The position numbers were made by a program, and so were the translations under genes. Below the pieces are notes generated by a model. It was not told the DNA's origin and did no database searches. It saw only the letters and a program-made list of their open reading frames with translations. From Cyprinodon diabolis (taxonomy: Eukaryota > Chordata > Actinopteri > Cyprinodontiformes > Cyprinodontidae), in the NCBI GenBank assembly GCA_030533445.1, contig CM060064.1, positions 5,534,379 through 5,598,378 of the forward strand: a stretch of 64,000 bases of DNA, written 5' to 3'. Numbering within the stretch: position 1 is the first letter of the stretch; each line of letters begins with the position of its first letter. Of this stretch, positions 22,421 to 34,080 are shown piece by piece.

Positions 22421-24154
22421 ATGTTCAGTTATTCCTCTGCCTCCTTTAGTGATAATGGGATGTGTAATAAGTGTAGTATTTTTGTAGCTTTGGAGGCGAG
22501 GGTGTCAGAGTTAGAATCCAGGCTTCAGGCTGTTGAACATCCAGGAGTTAAAGTAGGCTCCCCACGTAGCTGTCCTCCAAAAGTGCCTGAGCTGCCAGGC
22601 ATTTGGGTAACTGTACGCAGAAAGCGTAGTCGTGGATCTCTGCCCACTGGTCACCACCAACCCGTTCACGTTTCTAACTGGTTTTCCCCACTCAGTGACA
22701 TACCCACTGAGAAGCCCACTCTGGTGTGACACCCGAGAGGTGCGATCATCTTAAAAAAAAAAACATAAAACCAAACAGACTGCGGCGATTGTGAGCAGAG
22801 CCTCAAAACCTTTTATTGGTTTAAAAGTTCAATAAAATGGGTTAAAAGGAAGGGTTAAAAAGGAAGGGATTAAAAGAAAATAAAAAGATAAAAATGTAGG
22901 GCTTTGGAGCAGCAGAGTCAATGGAATAGTCCTAAGATGCGCTCTAGCTGGCACGATGGAGGGCGCAGTCCTTTCTCCAACACGCTGTCCTCTCTTCAGC
23001 ATGCTGCGCATGTGGGCCTCGCCAGCATAGCTGGCACCGGTGAGGTCACCTCCAACACGCGGTCCTCTCTTCAGCCTGCTGCGCGTGTGGGCCTCGCCAG
23101 CATAGCTGGCACCAGTGAGGTCTCCTCCAACACGCGGTCCTCTCGCCAGCGTGCCTCTGCGCCGCTCCCCAATGCGCCGCTCTCCATTGCGCCAGTCTCC
23201 GTTGCGCCGGTCTCCAGTGCGCCGCTCTCCATACTGTCTCGCTCCAGCGTGCCTCAGCGCCCCGCTCCCGAGCGGCTCAGCGCCTCGCTCCAGTACGCCC
23301 TGCTCCAGTATGCCTGCGGTAACCGGTCACTAGAAATGTCCTGATGCTTCTCCCTCACCTGCTCAGTTTGGCTCTCCTTAGAGTCCGGCCACGGCCCTCC
23401 ACGTCCGGTCTCTGCCTTCCCATGTCAAGAGCCTCTCTCTTCCAACCAAACAGCTGCCTTTTTATCAGTGTCCCTGCACGCTGCTTGGCTGATGGGGAAC
23501 ACCTGTGCCGTTGCTGTGGGCGTGTCCAGGTGTGAGTGGTAATGTGGCCTCCAAACAAAATCTGAAAAAACATGCAACACACAAAATTGAAAACAAGTAA
23601 ATCAGTTCAAAAGCAAAGAAAATCCAAAATCAGGAAACATGCAATAAACTTAACAAAAAGGCCACATTACCACAATTGGCAGCTCCATAGTCAGAAACGT
23701 GGCATTAGAGACACCAGGGACGATAGTCAAATGTTTGCCGGGGGCCAGAACGGGCGACATCAAATCCTACCTGAAACTACTGGCTAAGGATAAGGTTAAA
23801 TACAGTAAGATTGTTATTCACGCTGGTGGTAATGACACCCGGTTACGCCGATCGGAGGTCACTAAAATTAGTGTTGCTCCTGTGTGTAAGTTTGCCAAAA
23901 AAATGTCGGACTCCGTAATTTTCTCTGGTCCCCTCCCTGATCTGACCAGTGATGACATGTTTAGCCGCATGTCATCATTCAACCGCTGGTTGTCTAGGTG
24001 GTGTCCTGAAAACAACGTGGGCTACATTAATAATTGGCAATCCTTTTGGGGAAAGCCCGGTCTGATTCGGAGACACGGCATCCATCCCACTTTGGATGGT
24101 GCAGCTCTTCTTTCTAGGAATCTGGCCACATTTATTAGTCCTCCAAAACCCTGA
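22421..24154 (+). pseudogene. L2 ORF1 (coiled-coil plus SGNH esterase), interrupted
   Basis: The N-terminal half (22421-22728) has a short Cys-containing motif (GMCNKCSIF) and a coiled-coil-like segment (ALEARVSELESRLQAVE). The C-terminal half (about 23672-24154) is an SGNH-hydrolase-like domain: GSSIVRN-type opening, [10 protein letters not shown], and [15 protein letters not shown] carrying the DxxH-type His. L2/CR1 ORF1 proteins commonly carry such an esterase; its exact role in transposition is not settled. The two halves are separated by about 945 bases of foreign DNA, so ORF1 is inactive. Confidence 0.8.
22729..23671 (-). mobile_element. Foreign segment in L2 ORF1, possible minus-strand solo LTR
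   Basis: It interrupts ORF1 between codons that are adjacent in the L2 family (left ...CTCTGGTG, right ATTGGCAGC...). On the minus strand it begins TGTGGTAATG and ends GGGTGTCA, with an AATAAA about 90 bases before the end, which resembles an LTR with an R-U5. The interior has a 75-bp tandem repeat (about 2.3 copies, 22978-23150), then a 15-bp tandem repeat (GCGCCGCTCTCC type, about 23160-23235). GTGGTAATGTGGCC also occurs inverted near 23537. No target duplication was seen, so the LTR call is tentative. Confidence 0.4.
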
Positions 24155-24359
24155 CCACCCAGGGTGCAGACCAGGAAGCAGAGTTGTAGTTTAACACACA
24201 TCTCTGCAGCTTCTCTACTGTTACCCACTCTTTACTCCATCCAGACAGTGTCTTGCCCACGACCAAAATCTAATAAAAATTAGCAAATATTCCCAAAGGA
24301 GTAAATCATGATAATCTAATTAAAATCAAAATAACTCCAATTGTGGAAAAAGTTAAAAC

Positions 24360-27193
24360 AATTAAATGCGGTCTGTTTAACATAAGATCTCTTTCCTCTA
24401 AAAGTCTGCTAGTTAATGACTTGATTTGTGATAATCACATTGACTTGTGTTGCCTTACAGAAACCTGGCTGCAGGAAGAGGATTATGTGAGCATAAAGCA
24501 ACTCCTTCAAGCTATTTAAATTTTCACATACCCAGAAGTTCTGGGCGAGGAGGAGGAGTAGCAACAATCTTCCAGTCTGACTTATGGATTACCGGTACTC
24601 CCAAAACAGTTAATACCTACAACTCTTTTGAACATTTAACCCTTAATTTCCCTCATCCAAATTTCAAGGCAAGAAAACCTCTTCTTTTTGTAACTTTGTA
24701 TCGTCCATCAGGTCCTTACTCTGAATTTTTAGATGAGTTTTCAGAGTTCCTTTCTGAATTGGTATTAAAAACTGACAGGGTCATCATAGTGGGAGATTTT
24801 AACATCCATGCTGACATTGAAGGCGATAGCTTAAGAGAAGCCTTTAATGCTATCTTAGACACTATTTGCTTTGTTCAAAATGTGAATAGTCCCACACATT
24901 CTCATCTTCATACTTTGGATTTTGTGCTGACATACGGCATAGAATGTGAAGAAATAACAGTATTTCCTCACAACCCTGTCCTCTCTGACCACTTTCTAAT
25001 AACCTTCAGGATTACTTTAACAGAGTTCTCCTCCCCCAAAAGAAGGTTACATTTTAGTAGATCTTTATCAGATAGTGCAGTTATAAATTTTAAAGAATCT
25101 GCTTCACTTTCTCTCTCCTCTGTGTCGCTGAGCAGTGCTGCAGAGTGCAAAAGCATAGCTTATTCCCCTTCACAGTTGAAGATTTTGTCGATGGGGTTGC
25201 TAGTTCTCTCCGTACTGCCTTAGACAAAGCAGCTCCTTTGAAAATGAAAACCGTTAAAAATAGAAAGCTTGCTCCTTGGTTTAATGCAGAGCTGCGTACT
25301 TTGAAGCAAAATGCTAGGAAACTGGAGAGAAAATATCGCTCCTCAAGCCTGCGGGAGTCCTTCCTAGTCTGGAAAAATAGTTTACTGCTGTATAAGAGGA
25401 CCCTTTGTAAAGCAAGAGCAGCATACTTCTCCTCATTAATAGAGGAGAATAAGAATAATCCTAGATTTCTTTTTAATATAGTTGCCAAACTCACCCAGAG
25501 CCATAGCTCTGTTGAACCGTCCATTCCACCTGCTCTTAGCAGTAATAATTTTATGGGATTCTTTATAAATAAGATTGATCTTATTAAAAATAAGATCATA
25601 AGCACCCCTCTATCCGCGATTGTACCTGAGGTAGTCATGGAATCTGAACCGGGTTTAGACTGCTTTGATCCAGTTGAACTTTCTGAATTAGCAAAATTAT
25701 TGTCTTCATCTAAGCCTTCAACTTGTATGTTAGATCCAGTTCCAACCAGGTTATTTAAGGAGGTATTCCCTTTGATCTCCCCCTCCATTTTAGATGTGAC
25801 TAATCTATCTCTGTTACAGGGATATGTACCTAAAGCTTTTAAGGTTGCTGTAATTAAACCTCTGCTTAAGAAACCGTGTCTTGACCCAGATGACTTGGTT
25901 AATCATAGACCTATATCCAATCTTCCTTTCTTATCCAAAATTCTTGAAAAAGTAGTTGCCAAACAAGTTTGTGATCACTTACACCATAATGAACTTTTTG
26001 AAGAGTTTCAGTCTGGCTTTAGAGCTCTGGTGAAAGTCACTAATGATATTCTCATGGCCTCAGATAATGGACTTGTATCTGTGCTCGTCTTGTTGGATCT
26101 TAGTGCTGCATTTGATACAGTTGACCATAATATTCTTTTAGAAAGACTTGAATATTTTGTTGGAATTCAAGGAATAGCACTAGACTGGTTTAAATCTTAT
26201 CTATCTGATCGAATTCAGTTTGTTCATGTTAATGATAGATCTTCAACATGCTCAAAGGTTACCTGTGGAGTACCACAGGGATCAGTGCTAGGACCAATTC
26301 TTTTTACTTTATACATGCTCCCAATTGGTAGAGTTATTAGACAGCATGGGATTAATTTTCACTGTTATGCTGATGATACCCAGCTATATCTGTCTATAAA
26401 TCCAGATGAAGCTAACCCATTACATAAATTACAGGCATGTCTTGAAGACATAAAAACCTGGATGACTCTTAATTGTCTGCTTCTGAATGCAGACAAAACA
26501 GAAGTTATAGTCTTTGGACCAGAGTCTCTGAAAAAGAAGCTGATAAGCCAGTCACTTCATTCGGATGGGATTAAACTGATTTCAGATAATAAAGTAAAAA
26601 ATCTTGGTGTTATTTTTGATCAGGACCTGTCATTTAAATCCCATATCAAAGAGCTTTCTAGAATTTCCTTCTTTCATCTGAGGAACATTGCAAAAATTAG
26701 AAATCTCCTGTCCATGGGTGATACTTCATTTGTTACTTCAAGGCTGGACTATTGTAATTCTTTACTATCAGGAAGTCCACAAACTGTAGTTAAAATCCTT
26801 CAGCTGATCCAAAATGCTGCAGCCAGAGTTCTGATGAAAATTAAAAAGAGAGATCACATCTCTCCTATCCTGGCTTCTCTTCATTGGCTTCCTGTTAAAT
26901 CCAGAATAGAATTTAAAATCCTCCTTCTCACATATAAAGCCTTAAATGGCCAAGCTCCATCTTATATCAGAGATCTGGTTGTTCCTTATGTTCCTAACAG
27001 AGCACTTCGCTCTCAATCTGCAGGTTTACTAGTGGTTCCTAGAATTTCTAAAAATAGAATGGGATGCAGATCTTTTAGTTATCAGGCTCCTCTCCTGTTG
27101 AACCAACTACCAGTTTTAGTCCGTGAGGCAGACACCCTGTCTACTTTTAAGGCTAGGCTTAAAACTTTCCTTTTTGATAAAGCTTATAGTTAG
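24360..27193 (+). pseudogene. L2 ORF2: endonuclease and reverse transcriptase, frameshifted
   Basis: Encodes an APE-type endonuclease ([23 protein letters not shown] near 24800, LSDHFLITF near 24990) and then a reverse transcriptase ([52 protein letters not shown] near 26368). A C-terminal region ends in [16 protein letters not shown]. Two frame changes are visible: one near 24490 after [12 protein letters not shown], and one near 25125-25145 between endonuclease and RT. The RT block from 25145 to 27193 is a single uninterrupted 682-codon frame. The copy is therefore recent but not autonomous as it stands. Confidence 0.9.
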
Positions 27194-27816
27194 GGTGGCT
27201 CAGGTTATCCTGAGCTATCTCTATAGTTATGGTGCTATAGGCTTAGACTTCTGGAGGACATAGGGACCCCTATTTCATCATTCTGCTTCATTCTCTCTCT
27301 ATTCTCTTATTCTGCAGAATCTGTTAGTTCAATCTCTAACGTTCTGCTCTCTCTGCTTTTCCTCAGAGTAGCTTTGCCTCGTCTGTTCCTGTTTGGCTGT
27401 GACGTCCTCCTGGAAAGAAACATCAGCTGTGCTGCTTCCATCAACACCCTTGTTTATAGATGTTGGAGATTGGCCTGTTTTTCAGTGTAGTCCTGTTTCT
27501 CTGACCGTGACTAACTGGATGTGCTCTCTTCATCCTCTGGCATGGGAGCTGGCTCGGAGCTCGTCTGCCTTGCTGTGTATTTCCTGGACGGGGCCGCCTT
27601 TTACAGCTGCTTTTTGTGTCTCTGCTTCTGTCTCCTTGAACCCCAGTCGGCCTCGGCAGATGGCCGCTCACACTGAGCCTGGTTCTGCTGGAGGTAGATA
27701 GAAAACTTTGTATCAATTTGACTGTATGATCTGGTTGAACTGTAAAGTGCCTTGAGATGACATGTGTTGTGAATTTGGCGCTATATAAATAAACTGAATT
27801 GCAATTGAATTGAATA

Positions 27817-28887
27817 GTGCAACGCAGAAGGGTCTCACCACTCCACCTGAAACTACAAGAACTTTCGCTCCTCCACGGGGTATGGCTAGTCCATCCTCAA
27901 GCTCTAGAAATCAGGTATTGAGTCTTAGTGATGTAGCAAGTCTGCTACCACGCAAAGAGTTTAAACTCTATGGTGGACAAATATCAGATACTGGTTCAGA
28001 CATTTCTTTTGGTAACCTGTGTAAGCAAATCGATGAAGGTTTACAAGAAGGGTTTACTGAGTCTGAAGTGATTAGAAGTGTACTTAAAATCACAAAACCT
28101 GGTACATTTAGAGACATGTTAACTAACAAGAGTGAATGTTGATGAGCTTAAGAGGTTTCTTCGCTCTCACATTCGTGATAAAAGCAGTACTGAACTTTTC
28201 CAAGAACTAACTAATGCCAAACAGTCAGACAAAGAAAGTCCACAACAGTTTTTATACAGAATAATGGGCTTAAAACAGTGTGTTCTTTTTGAGTCACAAC
28301 AAGTCGGTACTGGTTTTAACTATGATGTGAAACTTGTACAAGGTACTTTTCTCCATACACTCTATCAAGGGTTAAATGAGAAAAATGACTATGTGAGACG
28401 TGACTTAAAACCTTACCTCAATGACATGCAAGTTAGTGACGACTTCTTACTTGAGCAAATCACGAAGTCTACCAGTGAAGAAGCCCAAAGACAGAAAAGC
28501 TTGGGTACAACTATTAAGACGAAGACAGTGACTGTTGCAACTCTTGACAGTGGTGACAGGACTAAAGACAGCAAAATTGACAAAGTCCGACAGATTCAAC
28601 AAGACGCTATTAGAGAACTGACGGCACAAGTGTCCTCACTGACTAAACATCTTGCTCAAATGACCAGACCACCTGATAACACTCTACCCGTTGACTCTAG
28701 TCCTCAAAGACACAGCTCACAGGTGCCAGCGGAGACCCGAGGCAGATGCAAATCTTGTGTACGACAAAATAAAACTTCTTGTCAACATTGTTTTGTGTGT
28801 GGCCAAGCAGGACACAGGGCCATAGGCTGTTTACAACCGAAGGTGTCGGAAAACGTGAAGAGGTCGCTGGAGAGGGGCAGCCAGTGA
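27817..28887 (+). pseudogene. gag, C-terminal part with zinc knuckle (LTR retrotransposon)
   Basis: Resumes after the L2 with a Ser/Pro/Thr-rich linker, then capsid-like helical sequence (SLLPRKEFKLYGGQISDTG; QQFLYRIMGLKQCVLF). It ends in a CX2CX4HX4C zinc knuckle (CFVCGQAGHRAIGC, about 28789-28830) that would bind genomic RNA. A single-base frame change near 28135 splits it into two frames. The last roughly 108 bases overlap the protease frame, which is in the -1 phase, an arrangement consistent with ribosomal frameshifting at gag-pro. Confidence 0.8.
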
Positions 28888-30176
28888 CCGGGACAGCCCA
28901 TGCGCCCCCATCCAAGAGTCCTCTGAAAACTACAAAGTCAACTCAACCTTCACCACGGAAGAGACTTGCACAGCTCATAGGTAAAAGATGCATGGTTTCA
29001 TGTGCTCTCAATGGAGCTCCAATTCAAATGCTACTTGATTCAGGAGCCCAGGTGACAATGGTGGGAGAAAACTGGATGAAAAAGACATTACCCAATGTTC
29101 CCATTCAACCCCTTGAATCTCTCCTGTCAGACACACCACTGGAAATCTCTGCTGCAAACGGCACAGATGTTCCGTTTGAAGGATGGGCAGACATAGAGCT
29201 CCAAATTCTAAGTAAGAATTATGGACATGTCACTATTCAAGTCCCTATTCTAGTCACTCAGAATTGTCTTAATCACCCCATCTTAGGCAGTAAAGTTATT
29301 GCTGAGATAATCAGAGCTAACAAAGACAATGACTCTCATTTCACAGATTTACCCAGAGAAGCTTTAAGTGTTAATGACAGTACAGCTAAAGCTTTAGTGT
29401 CCGCACTTGAGATTTCGCCACCAGCTGACAACTGCATAGAGTGTAATGTTAAAACTGGTAAAAAGTGTGTCATGGTCCATGCAGGTCAAATTTGTGAAAT
29501 TCGCTGCAGAATAAGAGAATTGCCAGCAGGCGGGGCAATGTTCTTTCAGCCTAGCGTAGAAACCAACTGTCCGGATGGTTTAGATTTGTTCACTGCATTA
29601 GTAGATGTACCTAGTGGTTCAACAAAGAATGTAAAAATCCCTGTACAGAACACCACTAAACATGACATTTACCTTCCAAAGAGAACTGTTCTTGGCACAT
29701 TAGAAGAAGTTACTGAATTAAGACCTGTCAACTGTGCTTCAGACATTTCAGAGTCCCAACCATGTGTGAACACATGTTCTGTCAACCCAAGTCACAATCA
29801 GACAAACAATGACAAATGCCAGACAAAGAATACAACTCAAAGATGGCATCCACCTGTCGATTTGTCCCACCTTGAAGAACATGAGCAGAGAGTAGTAAAA
29901 GACATGTTGTTTGAAGAGTCTGATGTTTTTACCCAAACCGAGTCAGACATTGGCTGTATTCCAAGTTTGCAACTCAAAATCAATCTTACCAACAATGTAC
30001 CAGTCCAAACATCGTACAACTCAATTCCCAAACCTTTGTACAAGGAGGTGAAAGATTATGTCCAAACGCTTCTCGACCATGGCTCGATTAGGAAGTCCAC
30101 ATCTCTGTACTCCTCACCAGTGGTCTGTGTCAGAAAAAAGGACATGTCTTTACGTGTGTCGACTTTAGGGGATTAA
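28779..30176 (+). pseudogene. Retropepsin and start of reverse transcriptase (LTR retrotransposon)
   Basis: A 465-codon frame in -1 phase to gag. The aspartic protease signature LLDSGAQ is at about residues 85-91 (catalytic Asp about 87). A long linker follows, then the first RT blocks (PKPLYKEVKDYVQTLLDHG, SPVVCVRKKD). The frame is lost near 30150 by a small indel, just before the RT palm. Aspartyl protease would mature the Gag-Pol polyprotein. Confidence 0.85.
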
Positions 30177-31471
30177 ATCGCAAAACCATCCCTGACCGTC
30201 ACCCACTCCCCCGCATTCAAGACCTGTTGGATAACTTGGGAGGCTACTCGTGGTTCTCAATACTCGACCAAGGCAGTGCTTAGCACCAATGGTTTGTGGA
30301 AGAAAATTCCAAACATCTCACCGCTTTTAGCACACCTTGGGGGTTATATGAGTGGAACCGTCTCCCATTTGGCCTTACCAACGCCCCAGCAGCGTTTCAA
30401 AGATGCATGGAAGGAGTACTTGAGGGGTTAAGGGATGAGTGTTGTTCTCCCTACTTAGATGATGTGTTGTGTTACTCTAAGACTTTCTCTGACCACGTAG
30501 ATGACCTTAGACGTGTTCTACACAGACTTAGAGAACATGGTGTTAAGTTACGTCCTAACAAGTGCGAACTGTTTAAGAGACAGATTAGGTACGTAGGTCG
30601 TCTTGTGACTAACGAAGGTGTCCAGATAGACCCCAAAGACCTAGAAGTAGTTTACCAGCTTAGAGACCGAAAACCACAGAATGTAGGAGAAGGGAGGGCT
30701 CTGCTAGGTTTCTTAGGTTACTACCGGACATTTATTCAGGACTTTTCCAGATTAGCAAGACCGCTGTTTAAGCTAATTGTGAGTCCCAGTGAGTTAGATC
30801 CCAAACCAAAACAAGTCAGATCTAACAAGACAAAACCAAACAGTAACAATAGTGGTCAACTTCCCTCAAAGACACCAGTCAGATGGACACAAGAACACAG
30901 CGCAGTGGTGTCACACTTTGTCGATATGCTGACAAATCCACCTATTCTCACATATCCAGACTTTGATTTGCCTTTTGTCCTCCACACCGATGCTTCAAAT
31001 GAAGGCCTTGGAGCCGTACTTTACCAACAACAGGGAAACAAATTGCGCGTCATAGCATATGGTTCCAGGACTCTTACGCCTGCAGAGAAAAACGATCACC
31101 TTCATTCTGGCAAACTTGAGTTTCTCGCGTTAAAGTGGGCGATCTGTGACAAATTTAGGGATTACCTTTATTACGCTCCCACTTTTACAGTGTACACAGG
31201 TAATAATTCCCTTACATATGTTTTGATCACTGCCAAGTTAAACGCAGTAGGGCATCGGTGGGTGGGTGAGCTAGCGGACATTTTTCCATCAAGTATCGCC
31301 CTGGCAAATCAAACGCAGACGCTGACACACTGTCCAGATATCCTGTCCAACTGCCGGATCACTTGTTCGAATATTCAGAGACAATGCCCCCAGAGGTCAT
31401 ATCTGCAATTTGGCAAGGAGATAAAGCAATGCGAGACAGTGAGGTACCTTGGGTTGCCGCATTACAGTTAA
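30150..31471 (+). pseudogene. Reverse transcriptase palm and RNase H (LTR retrotransposon)
   Basis: After the indel near 30150 the reading continues in another frame, meets a stop at about 30281-30283, then runs open from 30296. It shows [16 protein letters not shown], the catalytic YLDDVL box (about 30452-30469), the RT thumb, and an RNase H domain with [14 protein letters not shown] and the following [10 protein letters not shown] helix. Near 31310-31360 another frame change moves the reading into the integrase frame. These are RNA-dependent DNA synthesis functions; inactive here. Confidence 0.88.
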
Positions 31472-32769
31472 ACTCAAATACAAACGACACACCTGAAGAA
31501 GGAACACCTGTACTCTCTCCTGAAGACATCAAAACAGCTCAAAAAGAGGATGCTCCAATCGCAGAGGTGATACAGTTGAAAAAAAGAGGTTGGAATCCTA
31601 ATGAAAAAGACAAGAAAAAAATGACACCTGAAACAAAGAGACTTGTACATGAATGGAACAGACTAAAACTTGACAAAGGACTACTGTACCGATGCACTGG
31701 ACCGAGAAAACAGTTAGTTCTTCCCACAAAACTGAGAAAGACTGTTCTAAAACAATTTTATGACGACATGGGACATGTATGCGCCGACAAAGTCATTCAC
31801 TTAGTCAGAGAACGCTTCTTTTGACCCTTCATGCAGCGTGAAATTGAAGATCATGTAATTTGTCAGTGCACATGCATTAAACAAAAACAACTTTGTGTTC
31901 CAGATAAAGCACCTTTGGGTTCAATCACTACAAGTACGCCATTTGAACTCATATCAGTAGACTACCTGCATCTCGAACCGAGTAAAGGTGGTTATGAGTA
32001 TATTTTAGTCCTGGTAGATCGCTTTACATGTTTTGCGCAAGCCTATCCGACTAAAAATAAGTCTGGCAAAACTGCTGCGGAGAAGATATTTTTTGACTTT
32101 ATCCCTAGATTCGGGTACCCTGAGAAACTCCACCATGACCAGGGCCGGGAGTTCGAAAACAGCCTGTTCCAAAGACTCCAACAACTTGCAGGAATAGCTC
32201 ATTCTCGAACAACCCCCTACCACCCTCAGGGGAATCCTGTTGAACGTCTAAACAGAACACTCTTACAAATGTTACGCACCCTACATGAAGAAAAGAAATC
32301 AGATTGGAAAGACCATCTATCACACATTCTTCACGCGTACAATTGTACCAGACATGAAGCAACTGGTTACTCACCATTTTTTTTGCTTTATGGTAGAGCA
32401 CCTAGACTGCCAGTAGATTTACTCTTTGACATAAAACCTGACAGTGAGTGTAAAACAAGACAAGAGTATGCAGAAAAATGGCCATCTCGTATGCAAGAGG
32501 CATACAAAATCGCTTCTGAAAACAGCCACAAAAGCTCAGCAAAAGGGAAAAAGCATTACGACCAACATACAAAAGGCATCCCTTTGCAACCAGGAGACCG
32601 AATACTGGTAAGAAATCTTTCCGAACGTGAAGGTCCCGGTAAACTAAGAGCTTATTGGGAAAAGTGTATTCATCGAGTTGTTGAAAAGATCTGTATATCG
32701 TTTTCAGGCGGAAACAGGAGACCGCAGTCTTCGAGTCCTACACAGAAATCTCCTATTACGAGTCAATGA
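31363..32769 (+). pseudogene. Integrase (LTR retrotransposon)
   Basis: The N-terminal zinc-binding region (MGHVCADKVIHLVRERFF then C..C near 31860) is cut by an in-frame TGA at 31822-31824, where the family has Trp. The catalytic core shows the D-D-E residues: D in SVDYLHL, D in HHDQGREF, E in NPVERLN. A C-terminal PGDRILVRN segment follows. A frame change near 32680 ends this frame early. It would catalyse strand transfer into host DNA. Confidence 0.88.
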
Positions 32770-33484
32770 TTTACCACAACAACAAGGACAAAGTCAAAAT
32801 GTGAACCTGAAAAGACAGAATCACAAAAAAGGACAAGGGAAAACTCAGGAAGCTGCTATGCAAGAGTCAGGACAGTCTAATGAAGAGGAGGAATACACAT
32901 ATCACTGGCAATGTGTACCTGTGTATAATCTGAGACCAAAACCTCAAACACAGCCTGAACTCAGAGCCGCAGCCCCTGAATTTCAAGAAATAGGAAATGC
33001 AGAAAATATTGTTTCTGTAAGAAACAGTATTCAACCATCTAACACACATGAACAACGTACACAACCCCATGTTGAAATACAACATCCAAGAGTACCAATT
33101 CCAGCTGTTGTTCAAGATTCAGCACCACAGACAGTGCCTACTGTCAAAACCCCAACTGAGGAGATACCCGTACCGGACACAAGTGATGCTATGGGCAATA
33201 TGAGTGAAGCTGTTCCTGTTGAGGATAATGAAATGAACAACACTGTACCAGATGCTCAAGTTTGTGACACTAATGCGCAAGAAGAGAACGTTGCAACAGT
33301 ACGAAGATCAGCAAGAACTGTCAAACCCAGAGAAGTGTTCATTTACAATCAGTTTGGACAGCCTTCTTATCAACCTTGGCATGCAGGAGCGAACATGATG
33401 TTTGCCTGTACTCCTTATCCCATGACCTTTTGCCCAACACAACCTGACATGTACTATTACCCTATTCCAGTATGGACATGTTAG
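32678..33484 (+). pseudogene. Integrase C-terminal tail / downstream pol extension
   Basis: Continues the integrase after the frame change ([20 protein letters not shown]). A long low-complexity Gln/Pro/Thr-rich region follows, then a basic stretch (RRSARTVKPREVF) and an aromatic C-terminus ending TQPDMYYYPIPVWTC. There is no transmembrane segment or env-like feature, so no envelope gene is indicated. The function of the extension is unknown. Confidence 0.65.
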
Positions 33485-33612
33485 ACTTGTGCCGAGACTT
33501 AGTACTCTTGTGACATTATTACAGGACCATACATGCTGACACTGACTGTATGTTGACCTGACTATACACTTTAGTACAAGATGCCGGAGTCATCTCTTGA
33601 AGCAGGGGAGAG

Positions 33613-33946
33613 TGTAGTAGGTTAAAAAAAACGCTATATTATAAGTTTTTATGAAAACAGACACCCCCTCTATTTTTTTGTATTGCAATACTAATGTGTA
33701 CTCTATATAGTAAAGGTCCCTGTGTACATCCACACCAGCAGAGGGTGCATTTGCGCTACTGTGGGCATAGAGGGCTCTCGCGCAGGCGCAGCTCAGAAGT
33801 AAATGAGCTATGGTCTGTTAATTTGTCTCCCTCGTTTGTCCACAGACGAGGGAGACACAGAGACTTTGTTTTAGGCAACACAGCCTACGCTAGCTGTGTG
33901 CCACTTGCTACCGCCCAGCTTACCCCTAGGGCTGGCGCCGGTAACA
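33613..33946 (+). repeat. 3' LTR
   Basis: 334 bp, TGTAGTAGG to GGTAACA, followed by the target duplication CAAA. Relative to the 5' LTR it carries a changed block around 33825-33860 in which GTCTCCCTCGT is mirrored by ACGAGGGAGAC across a 10-base loop. Confidence 0.9.
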
Positions 33947-34080
33947 CAAACACAACTGAATTTCCTTTGTGTGAATTTCCCTCTGTTGTGGCTCTCCAAA
34001 GAAAGACACTGACCTTAAGAGGAGTGATCGCTTTCAAGGCCAGCTCAACCAAACATGGTCTTGGACATTACACTGCCTAG
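33947..34080 (+). pseudogene. Ubiquitin-specific-protease-like frame, His-box half
   Basis: From the target duplication the frame reads FPLCEFPSVVALQRKTLTL, then a short strand and STKHGLGHYTA (His at 34066-34068) before a TAG at 34078-34080. G-H-Y-T-A followed by an aromatic is the classic C19 His box; here the stop falls exactly where the aromatic would be. Strand, order and position fit the Cys-box fragment at 20.2 kb. The spacing between the two halves, without the LTR element, is much shorter than in a complete C19 domain, so a deletion is also likely. Confidence 0.45.

Larger units (their letters stand above)
21420..27816 (+). mobile_element. Near full-length L2 LINE inserted in gag
   Basis: The 5' part holds three copies of ACTTCCTGTTTGG (about 21437-21495), probably the 5' UTR. 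ORF1 and ORF2 follow, then the L2 tail (GGCGCTATATAAATAAACTG plus AATTG pentamers). Two later insertions interrupt it: an inverted-repeat element at 21641-22274 and a segment at about 22729-23671. Removing these leaves about 4.8 kb, the expected size of a complete fish L2. It is on the same strand as its host retrotransposon. Confidence 0.85.
20455..33946 (+). mobile_element. Ty3/Gypsy-type LTR retrotransposon (split by an L2)
   Basis: Bounded by two near-identical LTRs (330 and 334 bp) and a 4-bp target duplication CAAA (20451-20454 and 33947-33950). It has a primer-binding site, gag with a zinc knuckle, then protease, reverse transcriptase, RNase H and integrase in the Gypsy (Metaviridae) order. 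A purine-rich tract (AGCAGGGGAGAG) precedes the 3' LTR. Without the nested L2 it would be about 7.1 kb. Several frameshifts and stops make it non-autonomous. LTRs differ at only a few percent of positions, so insertion was recent relative to most repeats here. Confidence 0.92.

Noticed and set aside
22904..23344. 146-codon Ser/Ala/Pro-rich frame
   Set aside because: Falls on the 75-bp and 15-bp tandem repeats in the foreign segment inside L2 ORF1. The repeats keep it open by chance.
25090..25788. Minus-strand 232-codon frame
   Set aside because: Antisense shadow of L2 ORF2.
32678..33484. Envelope gene of an endogenous retrovirus
   Set aside because: No signal peptide, transmembrane segment or glycoprotein-like cysteine pattern. 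The frame continues the integrase C-terminus.
33694..34080. A gene starting in the 3' LTR
   Set aside because: The first part is LTR sequence. Only the part after the CAAA duplication is protein-like.
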